Assembly: GCA_021780395.1 (NCBI GenBank) | Contig: JAJXYU010000191.1 | Location: 1-14,663, forward strand | Length of the DNA stretch: 14,663 bases | Reading direction: 5' to 3' | From: Pseudomonadota bacterium | GTDB taxonomy: Bacteria > Pseudomonadota > Gammaproteobacteria > Steroidobacterales > Steroidobacteraceae | Part shown: positions 7,563 to 14,663 of the stretch, piece after piece | How the letters are laid out: every line of letters starts with the position of its first letter | How positions within the stretch are numbered: the stretch's first letter is position 1 | Made by a program: the position numbers and the translations under genes | Notes under the pieces: generated by a model | Seen by the model: the letters and a program-made list of their open reading frames with translations, nothing else | Told to the model about the DNA's origin: nothing | Database searches by the model: none

Positions 7563-7591
7563 TCGAACCCGGTCCCGTGTCGTGCGAGAAT
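7563..7591 (+). promoter_or_regulatory. Possible panBC promoter
   Basis: An extended -10 pattern is present: TG at 7583-7584, one base, then GAGAAT at 7586-7591 (4 of 6 to consensus). TCGAAC at 7563-7568 (3 of 6 to TTGACA) sits 17 bp upstream. Transcription would start near 7598, about 33 nt before the panB ATG. It is the best match I see in the 130-bp gap between the efflux cassette and panB, but the hexamers are weak and the match could be chance. Confidence 0.28.
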
Positions 7592-7630
7592 ACCGGGAAA
7601 CCCACGGGCGCCCACGAGGCGACGAGGCCG

Positions 7631-8458
7631 ATGACCGAATCCGCAGATGAAACGGCGCAGCGCCGCAAGCCGATCACGCTGTTGCGCCTCGCGCAGATGC
7701 ACCGGGATCGCGAGAAGATCGCGGTCCTGACCTGCTACGACGCGAGTTTCGCGCGGCTGATGGACGAGGCCGGCGTCGACGTCCTGCTGGTGGGCGACTC
7801 GCTCGGGATGGTCGTCCAGGGCCGCGCCGATACCCTGCCGGTCACGGTCGAGGAGATCGCGTACCACACCGCCTGTGTCGCCCGCGGCAGCCGTGGCGCA
7901 TGGGTCGTCGCGGACATGCCGTTCGGCAGCTATCACGAGTCGATCGAGCAATCGATCGCCAATGCCTGCCGGCTGTTCCAGGCGGGCGCGATGATGGTCA
8001 AGCTCGAGGGCGCCTGGGCCACGCCGACGATCCGCGCGCTCGCCGAGCGCGGGATGCCGGTGTGCGCGCACCTCGGGTTCACGCCGCAGACCGTGCACGC
8101 GCTCGGCGGCTACCGCGTGCAGGGACGCGACACGGACGGGGCCGCGCTGCTGCGCCGTCAGGCGCGCGAGGTCGCCGAGGCCGGCGCGCAGATGCTCGTG
8201 TTGGAACTCGTGCCGAGCGCGCTCGCCCGCGAACTCACCGCCGAACTGCCGATCCCGACGATCGGGATCGGCGCCGGACCCGACTGCAGCGGCCAGGTGC
8301 TGGTGATGCACGACATGCTCGGCGTGACGCCGGGAAAGCTGCCGCGATTCGTCCGGCGGTTCGTCGACGGGACGGCCGACCTGCACGAGGCGGTCCGCCG
8401 CTTCGTGCACGACGTGAAGAGCGGCGCCTATCCCGACGAATCGCTGCACGGTTACTGA
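7631..8458 (+). CDS. panB: 3-methyl-2-oxobutanoate hydroxymethyltransferase (ketopantoate hydroxymethyltransferase)
   Basis: A 275-residue cytoplasmic enzyme that transfers a hydroxymethyl group from methylene-tetrahydrofolate to 2-oxoisovalerate, giving ketopantoate, the first committed step of pantothenate and CoA synthesis. The alignment with E. coli PanB (264 residues) is clear throughout. Metal ligands fall at Asp56 (VGDSLGM), Asp95 (VADMPF) and Glu126 (KLEGA), and the catalytic glutamate at Glu192 (LVLELVP). LPVTVEEIAYHT, GHLGF-like CAHLGFTPQ and PTIGIGAG are also conserved. The ATG at 7631 was chosen over an in-frame GTG at 7577. It matches the usual N-terminus, has GAGG 11 nt upstream (7616-7619), and the GTG would precede the proposed transcription start. 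panC follows after 9 nt, making a panBC operon; panD is not in the window. Confidence 0.97.
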   Translation: MTESADETAQRRKPITLLRLAQMHRDREKIAVLTCYDASFARLMDEAGVDVLLVGDSLGMVVQGRADTLPVTVEEIAYHTACVARGSRGAWVVADMPFGSYHESIEQSIANACRLFQAGAMMVKLEGAWATPTIRALAERGMPVCAHLGFTPQTVHALGGYRVQGRDTDGAALLRRQAREVAEAGAQMLVLELVPSALARELTAELPIPTIGIGAGPDCSGQVLVMHDMLGVTPGKLPRFVRRFVDGTADLHEAVRRFVHDVKSGAYPDESLHGY

Positions 8459-9307
<849 letters not shown>

Positions 9308-9314
9308 GCGCCGC

Positions 9315-12300
9315 CTACAGCAGCGCCTGGCCGGCGGTGGTCGCCGCCTCGAGCTTCGCCTCGCCGTCACGCGCCTGCCGCTCGAGCCGGTCGGCGGTCG
9401 CGACCTGCGCGGCGTTCGGCATCCGGTAGTCGAGACCGATGTCGGACTGCAGGTACGCAAGCCAACTGCGCAGGCGCATCTCGTGCATCACGTCGCCTTC
9501 ACTCGATCGCACCTCGAGCTGCACGACGGCGTCGATCGCGTGCGTGAGCCCATCGAGCGCCGGGGTCGCCTTCGCCGCCGTGACCCGGTGCGCCGCGACC
9601 GCCTTCGCCAGCCGGTCACGCACCGCGATCGCGGCGTTGATCCGGTGGTCGAGCTGATCGACCGCGCGGTGCAGCGCGAGTTGCAGCGCGAGGTGCTGCC
9701 GGAGCGCCGCCGGCGTCGTGTGCAAGCGCGGGTCGAGCCGCACCTCGAGCGGCTGCCGGTACGACCGGCCGCCGTAGGTGAGCACGACCGTGTAGCGGCC
9801 CGGGTTCACGAGCGGCCCGCGGGCGTCCGCGGTCTGGCCGTCGGTTTCCTCCGGCGGTTCGAAGCCGGTGACGTCGGTCGCGTCCGGATAGCGCAGATCC
9901 CATTGGAAGCGGTTCATTCCCGGCTCGACCGCGGTGCGCTTCTCGTCCGCGACCCGCTTCGCCTGCGACGGCAGCAGGTTGTCGCGCACCGTCGCCGGCA
10001 TCTTCGGCTGCTTGACCTTCAAGTGCAGCGCGAAGCGGCGCACCAGATGCCCGTCCGCGTCGAGGAACGCGAGGTTGACCGGAGTCTTCCCGGCGTAGTT
10101 CGCCGGCAGGTGGAAGAACACGGTCGCTCCGAACGGCGGATTCTGCCCGAACGAGCCGCGGTGCGGCGCGCTGCTGTCGATCCCGTACGCGTTCGTCAAC
10201 CATGCGCGTTGTGGCGCGAACAGCCGGGTCGCGTCGGCCGCGGTCGACTCGTGATGCGACAGCTGCTCGAGGAGCTGCAGGTTCCCGAGAACCCAGAATG
10301 AGCGGCCGTGCGTCGCGGCGACGATCTCGCCTTCACGCGGATCGATCGCGAGGTCGCGAACCTGCACGTGCGGCAGGTTGTTGCTGATCGGTGTCCAGTG
10401 CGCGCCGCCGTCGAAACTCGCGTACACGCTGTTCGCGGTCCCGGCGAACAGCAACGAGGCATCGTCCGGATCCTGCCGGACCACGAACACCGCCTCGTCC
10501 GCCGGCAGTCCCTGCGTGAGCACCGACCAGTGGCGGCCGAAGTCCGTGGTCTCGAAGACGTACGGGCGCGGGTCGTCCCACATGATGCGCTGCGCGGTCA
10601 GGTACGCGGTCCCGGCCGCGACGTGCGAAGGTTCGATCGAAGAGATCTCGGCCCACTCGGTCAATGCCGGCGGCGTCACCAGCTGCCAGTGCTTGCCGGC
10701 GTCGGTGGTCACGTGCACGAGACCGTCCTGCGAACCGGCCCAGATCACCCGCGGGTCGATCGGCGACACCGCGAGCGCGGAGATGTCCGGGAAGATCTCG
10801 GCGCCGGTCTGGTCGAGGTCGACCGGCCCGCCGCTCGGCTTCTCGGTCGACGGGTCGTTGCGCGTCAGATCGGGACTGATCGTCTTCCAGGTCCGTCCGC
10901 CGTCATCGCTCTTCATCACGTACTGCGACGCGAGGAACAGCTCGTGCGGATCGTTCGGCGCGAAGAAGATCGGATGGGTCCATCCGAGTCGGTATTCCAT
11001 TTCGGCCGCCGACACGCCGTCGAGATATTGCGGCTCGGGGCTCACGTCCCGCCGGCTGCCGGTGACGCGGTTGTAACGCTGCATCACCGTGTAATAGTCG
11101 CTCCCGACGGTCGCGTCCGGGTGGCCGGGCACCGGCGCGACGAAGGTGCTCTCGCCGAGCGCGACGGAATGCCACGCGCCGGTCGGGATCGCACCGGCCG
11201 GCGACGCGCTCGGCCCTTCGAACGATCCCTCGTCCTGTTGCGCGCCGTAGACGTTGAACGGAAACGCATCGTCCAGCGCGACGTGGTAGAACTGGCCGGT
11301 CGGCTGGTTGTGCTCGGTGCTCCAGGTCCGCCCGCCGTCGGTCGAGACCGCCGCACCGCCGTCGTTACCCTCGAGCAGGATCTTCGGATCGTTCGGGTTG
11401 ATCCAGACGATGTGGTTGTCGCCGTGCCGCGGGCGCAGCTTCGCGAACGACGCGCCGCCGTTGCGGGACACCCACAGCGCGTCCACGTTCGGCACGTAGA
11501 CGGTCTGCGGATCGGTCGGATCCACGTAGATGCTGGTGTAGTAGAACCCGCGCTGGCGCAGGCTCCAGTTGCCGTTCACGCGCCGCCAGGTCGCGCCGCC
11601 GTTCGACGAGCGGAACACGCCGCCGTCCTTCGCCTGGAGGATCGCGTAAACGACGTTCGGATCGCTCGCGGCCACCGCGACGCCGACCCGGCCGAGCATG
11701 CCGCGCGGCAGTCCGGCGTTGCGCGTGATGTTCGTCCAGTGCGCGCCGCCATCGACGGTCTTGTACAGACCGCTCCCCGGCCCGCCGTCATCGAGACCCC
11801 AGGGCATCCGCTGCGCCTGCCACATCGCCGCGTAGAGCACGTTCGGGTCGTGCGGGTCCATCACGACGGTGATCGCGCCGGTCTTGTCGTCGACGTAGAG
11901 CACCTTGTGCCAGGTCTTGCCGCCGTCGGTCGACTTGAACACGCCGCGATCCGGGTTCGGCTTGAACACGTGCCCCATCGAGGCCGCATAGACCACGTCG
12001 GGATTGCGCGGGTCGACGACGATCGCGCCGATCGTGTGGGTGTCGCCGAGCCCGTCGTAGGTCCAGGTCTTGCCGGCATCGACCGACTTGTACATCCCGT
12101 CGCCGACGATCATGTCGTTGCGGATGTCGGTCTCGCCGGTGCCGACGTAGAGGACGCTCGGGTTGGAGGGCGCGACCGCGATCGCGCCGATGCTGTCGCT
12201 GGCCGATGGGAACTTCCCGTCGGTGAGGTTGTGCCACACGACCCCGTAGTCGGTGCTCCGCCACACGCCACCGTCGACGGCGCCCATGTAGAACAGGTTC

Positions 12301-12497
12301 GGCTGGTTCGGCACGCCCGCGACCGCGACGACCCGGCCACCGATGTTCGGGCCGATGCTGCGCCACTCGAGCTTGCCGCCGAGGAATGCGTGCGCGGGGG
12401 CCGCCCGAGCGCCGACCGCGACGAGCAGCAGTGCCGCGGACGCGGCGATCGTGCCCAGCTTGCGAGAGGATCCGGACCCGGCGACGAGGTTCAGCAT
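9315..12497 (-). CDS. Exported Asp-box (BNR/sortilin-like) beta-propeller protein of unknown function
   Basis: A 1060-residue protein of the VPS10/glycosyl-hydrolase-like BNR family, at its usual length. Residues 1-37 form a signal peptide (a basic start, AASAALLLVAVGA, then AHA before FLGG), so it acts outside the cytoplasm. Eleven Asp boxes of the S/T-x-D-x-G-x-x-W type are visible, starting at residues 81, 138, 189, 247, 297, 344, 385, 530, 597, 650 and 694; the fifth and sixth have Asn for Asp and the sixth ends in Phe. They imply one or two large beta-propellers over about 40-740. A region without boxes at 393-529 carries the family's YGAQQDEGSF segment. A beta-rich domain with FQWDLRYPDA and PGRYTVVLTYGG (864-910) follows, then a helical C-terminus (925-1060). 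Residues that would prove sialidase or protease activity are not evident. The start is fixed by GGGAG (12508-12504) 6 nt before ATG and by the signal peptide; the frame is open further upstream, but over copA. Confidence 0.88.
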   Translation of the reverse strand: MLNLVAGSGSSRKLGTIAASAALLLVAVGARAAPAHAFLGGKLEWRSIGPNIGGRVVAVAGVPNQPNLFYMGAVDGGVWRSTDYGVVWHNLTDGKFPSASDSIGAIAVAPSNPSVLYVGTGETDIRNDMIVGDGMYKSVDAGKTWTYDGLGDTHTIGAIVVDPRNPDVVYAASMGHVFKPNPDRGVFKSTDGGKTWHKVLYVDDKTGAITVVMDPHDPNVLYAAMWQAQRMPWGLDDGGPGSGLYKTVDGGAHWTNITRNAGLPRGMLGRVGVAVAASDPNVVYAILQAKDGGVFRSSNGGATWRRVNGNWSLRQRGFYYTSIYVDPTDPQTVYVPNVDALWVSRNGGASFAKLRPRHGDNHIVWINPNDPKILLEGNDGGAAVSTDGGRTWSTEHNQPTGQFYHVALDDAFPFNVYGAQQDEGSFEGPSASPAGAIPTGAWHSVALGESTFVAPVPGHPDATVGSDYYTVMQRYNRVTGSRRDVSPEPQYLDGVSAAEMEYRLGWTHPIFFAPNDPHELFLASQYVMKSDDGGRTWKTISPDLTRNDPSTEKPSGGPVDLDQTGAEIFPDISALAVSPIDPRVIWAGSQDGLVHVTTDAGKHWQLVTPPALTEWAEISSIEPSHVAAGTAYLTAQRIMWDDPRPYVFETTDFGRHWSVLTQGLPADEAVFVVRQDPDDASLLFAGTANSVYASFDGGAHWTPISNNLPHVQVRDLAIDPREGEIVAATHGRSFWVLGNLQLLEQLSHHESTAADATRLFAPQRAWLTNAYGIDSSAPHRGSFGQNPPFGATVFFHLPANYAGKTPVNLAFLDADGHLVRRFALHLKVKQPKMPATVRDNLLPSQAKRVADEKRTAVEPGMNRFQWDLRYPDATDVTGFEPPEETDGQTADARGPLVNPGRYTVVLTYGGRSYRQPLEVRLDPRLHTTPAALRQHLALQLALHRAVDQLDHRINAAIAVRDRLAKAVAAHRVTAAKATPALDGLTHAIDAVVQLEVRSSEGDVMHEMRLRSWLAYLQSDIGLDYRMPNAAQVATADRLERQARDGEAKLEAATTAGQALL

Positions 12498-12529
12498 TCG
12501 AGACTCCCGGACGGAGGAAACGTTGGAGC

Positions 12530-14663
12530 TTAGCGAACTGGCGGCGGGGCCGCAATCGAGGCGGCGGCGCGCCAGCGCCGCAGGCTGAGCGCGTTCGTGA
12601 CCACGGTGACCGACGACAGCGCCATCGCGGCGCCCGCGACCATCGGGTTCAGCCAGCCGAGCGCCGCGGCCGGCATCCCGATCACGTTGTAGAAGAACGC
12701 CCAGAACAGTCCCTGCACGATCTTGCGGTAGGTCGCGCGGCTCACGTCGATCGCGTCCGCGATCAGCAGGGGATCCCCGCGCAGCAGCGTGACGCCCGCG
12801 GTCTGCATCGCGACGTCGGTGCCGGTGCCGATCGCAATGCCGACGTCGGCCGCGGCGAGCGCGGGCGCATCGTTCACGCCATCGCCGACCATGCCGACCC
12901 GATGACCCTCGGCTTGCAGCCGGCGCACGTGCTCGGCCTTCTCCGCCGGCACGACGCCGGCGAAGAACCGGCTGATGCCGAGCGCCGCGGCGACCGCGGC
13001 GACGGTGCGCTCGTGGTCGCCGGAGAGCAGCACGGTCTCGACGCCGATCTCCCGCAGGCGGCGCACCGCGGCCGCCGAGGTCGGCCGGATCGGATCCTCG
13101 ATCGCGAACGCGCCGACGCATGCGGGCGCCGGATCGAGCGTCGCGACCCACACGACCGTGGCGCCGCGCGTCTCGAGCGCGGCCGCCCGCGCCTCGCCCG
13201 CCTCGACGGATGCGCCGGCTTCGGCCATCAGCCGGCGATTGCCGATCGCGATCCGTCGGCCGCCGACCCGCGCGAGCACGCCGAGACCGGGACGGCTGCG
13301 AAACTCCTCGAGCGGGGGCAGTGCGAGGCCCGCGGCGCGCGCGAGCACCGCGCGCGCGAGCGGATGCTCGCTGCCGGTCTGCGCGGCGGCCGCCATCGAG
13401 AGCAGTTCGCGCTCGTCGCCGCCGAAGCTCAGGATCTCGGCGACCGCAGGCTGCCCGGTGGTCACGGTGCCGGTCTTGTCGAGGACGATCGTGTCGAGGC
13501 GGTGCGCGCGCTCGAGCGCCTCGACGTCGCGGATCAGGATCCCGGCGCGCGCCGCCACGCCGGTGCCGACCATCAGCGCGGTCGGGGTCGCGAGCCCGAG
13601 CGCGCAAGGGCACGCGATCACGAGCACCGACACCGCGGCGATCACCCCGGCCGCGGGATTCCCGGCGAGCAACCACCACACGAGGAACGTGAGCGCCGCC
13701 ACTCCGAGGACCGCCGGCACGAAGACCGCCGCGACCCGGTCGACGAGCCGCTGCACGGGCGCCTTCTTCTCTTGCGCGCGATCGACCAGCGCAATGATCC
13801 GCGCCAGCGTCGAGCGCTCGCCGACCGCGGTGGTCTCGACGCGCAGCAACCCGTCGCCGTTGATCGCGCCGCCAGTCACGGAATCGCCCGGGGCCTTCGC
13901 GACCGGCAGGCTCTCGCCGGTCACGAGGCTCTCGTCGACCTCGCTCATACCAGCGATCACCCGGCCGTCGACCGGCACCCGCTCGCCGGGACGGATCACG
14001 ACGACGTCGCCGACCGCGACGTCACCGGCCGGAACCTCCACCTCACCGCCCGGCCGCTCGACGCGCGCCCGTTCCGGACGCAGGGACATCAGCGCGCGGA
14101 TCTGCGCGGTCGTCGATCGCTTCGCGCGCGCCTCGAGCCACTTGCCGACGCTGACGAGCGCGATCACCACCGCGGCGGAGTCGAAATACAGGTCGGTGCG
14201 CCGCGGCGTCTCGATCCACAGCGCAAGACTGTAGAAATAAGCGGTCGAGGTCCCGAGCGCGACCAGCAGGTCCATGTTGCCGACGCGCGCGCGCAGCGCC
14301 TTCCACGCGCCGGCATAGAAGCGCGCGCCGAACAGGAACTGGACCGGCGTCGCGAGCGCGAACTGCACCGCGCCGGGCAGTGCGCCACCGGCCATCGGCG
14401 CGAGCAGGGGCGCGCTCAGCGCGATCGCCGCGACGACGCGGATCCCCTCGGACCGCAGCCGCCGGGCGGCGGCCGCGTCGATCTGCCGATCGCGCGCGAG
14501 ATCGCCGGTGATCACCTCGGCGTCGTATCCGGCGCGACGCAGCGCCTCGATCAGGTCCGCGGTGCGCAGCTCCCCCTCGCGCGCCGCGACCACCGCGCGC
14601 TCGGTCGCGAGGTTCACGTCCGCGCCGACGACGCCGGGCACGGCCGTGAGCGCCCGCTCGACG
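12530..14663 (-). CDS. copA: Cu+-exporting P-type ATPase (CopA-like), N-terminus beyond the window
   Basis: The visible 710 codons run from the middle of a heavy-metal-binding domain ([18 protein letters not shown]) to the C-terminus; any CxxC metal-binding motif and the start lie past the right edge. All P-type landmarks are intact: actuator TGES (from 13921), the membrane CPC metal site in [12 protein letters not shown] (CPC at 13612-13604), the phosphorylated Asp in DKTGT (Asp codon 13480-13478), the HP dipeptide in GSEHPLA (from 13366) and the hinge GDGVND (from 12886). The TM pair YN (12691-12686) and MxxSS (from 12625) is the PIB-1 signature for Cu+ (or Ag+). The enzyme uses ATP to move Cu+ from cytoplasm to periplasm for detoxification or cuproprotein supply. 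The Asp-box gene starts 32 nt after the stop, so the two are probably co-transcribed. The promoter is outside the window. Confidence 0.96.
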   Translation of the reverse strand, partial: VERALTAVPGVVGADVNLATERAVVAAREGELRTADLIEALRRAGYDAEVITGDLARDRQIDAAAARRLRSEGIRVVAAIALSAPLLAPMAGGALPGAVQFALATPVQFLFGARFYAGAWKALRARVGNMDLLVALGTSTAYFYSLALWIETPRRTDLYFDSAAVVIALVSVGKWLEARAKRSTTAQIRALMSLRPERARVERPGGEVEVPAGDVAVGDVVVIRPGERVPVDGRVIAGMSEVDESLVTGESLPVAKAPGDSVTGGAINGDGLLRVETTAVGERSTLARIIALVDRAQEKKAPVQRLVDRVAAVFVPAVLGVAALTFLVWWLLAGNPAAGVIAAVSVLVIACPCALGLATPTALMVGTGVAARAGILIRDVEALERAHRLDTIVLDKTGTVTTGQPAVAEILSFGGDERELLSMAAAAQTGSEHPLARAVLARAAGLALPPLEEFRSRPGLGVLARVGGRRIAIGNRRLMAEAGASVEAGEARAAALETRGATVVWVATLDPAPACVGAFAIEDPIRPTSAAAVRRLREIGVETVLLSGDHERTVAAVAAALGISRFFAGVVPAEKAEHVRRLQAEGHRVGMVGDGVNDAPALAAADVGIAIGTGTDVAMQTAGVTLLRGDPLLIADAIDVSRATYRKIVQGLFWAFFYNVIGMPAAALGWLNPMVAGAAMALSSVTVVTNALSLRRWRAAASIAAPPPVR

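Noticed and set aside
7577..7630. In-frame GTG start giving panB 18 extra residues
   Set aside because: The extra residues do not resemble PanB N-termini, and the ATG at 7631 has upstream GAGG motifs and matches the family's usual start.
3159..7677. Several long minus-strand open frames (500-780 codons) opposite the efflux cassette
   Set aside because: All are Arg/Ala/Asp-rich shadows of motif-bearing plus-strand genes, with no conserved domain visible.
10308..12533. Long plus-strand open frame (741 codons) opposite the Asp-box gene
   Set aside because: Low-complexity Arg/His/Val/Asp-rich translation with no recognisable motif, typical of antisense frames in GC-rich DNA.
9315..13679. A 1454-codon open frame that would add about 394 residues to the Asp-box protein
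   Set aside because: The upstream part overlaps copA on the same strand in another frame and reads as Arg/Asp/Gly-rich noise. A signal peptide and a good ribosome-binding site fix the start at 12497.
12975..14234. Plus-strand 419-codon frame opposite copA
   Set aside because: Ser/Thr/Arg-rich antisense of the fully conserved P-type ATPase core; no independent support.

Overview
The window is uniformly GC-rich, densely packed bacterial chromosome with short intergenic gaps and one clearly AT-rich spot at about 2035-2110. PanC carries the VNRLQF and RPGFF variants that I associate with Betaproteobacteria (Burkholderiales-like). The two-membrane pump parts (membrane fusion protein plus lipoprotein outer-membrane factor) require a Gram-negative cell. 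The genus cannot be fixed from sequence alone.

Layout. Minus strand, 1-2034: a LysR-type regulator, then the periplasmic binding protein of an OsmF/YehZ-type glycine betaine/osmoprotectant ABC importer, then the first 55 residues of its permease, which runs off the left edge. Plus strand, 2134-7500: a tightly coupled four-gene export cassette made of an EmrA-like membrane fusion protein, an EmrB-like 14-TM DHA2 pump, a NodT/OprM-type outer-membrane lipoprotein, and a second, different MFS exporter of the DHA3 type. The junctions are a 1-nt overlap, a 5-nt gap and a 4-nt overlap. The regulator and the cassette diverge from a 99-bp control region that holds a perfect minus-strand TATAAT and a set of direct repeats.

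Plus strand, 7631-9307: panB and panC, two steps of pantothenate synthesis, 9 nt apart, preceded by a 130-bp gap with GC-rich hairpins and a possible promoter. Minus strand, 9315-14663: a CopA-type Cu+ P-type ATPase whose N-terminus is cut by the right edge, followed 32 nt downstream by a 1060-residue exported protein with 11 Asp-box (BNR/sortilin-like) repeats. The latter converges on panC with only 7 nt between stop codons.

Functional reading: EmrA-EmrB-outer-membrane factor should form a tripartite envelope-spanning drug pump, probably controlled by the divergent LysR. The DHA3 protein may feed the same outer-membrane route or act alone at the inner membrane. panBC is housekeeping. CopA exports Cu+ from the cytoplasm, and the exported Asp-box protein may be co-transcribed with it. 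I see no phage genes, insertion sequences, CRISPR, tRNA or rRNA, and no convincing wholly new system. The least explained items are the Asp-box protein linked to copA, the second MFS in the pump cassette, and the repeat array in the divergent control region.
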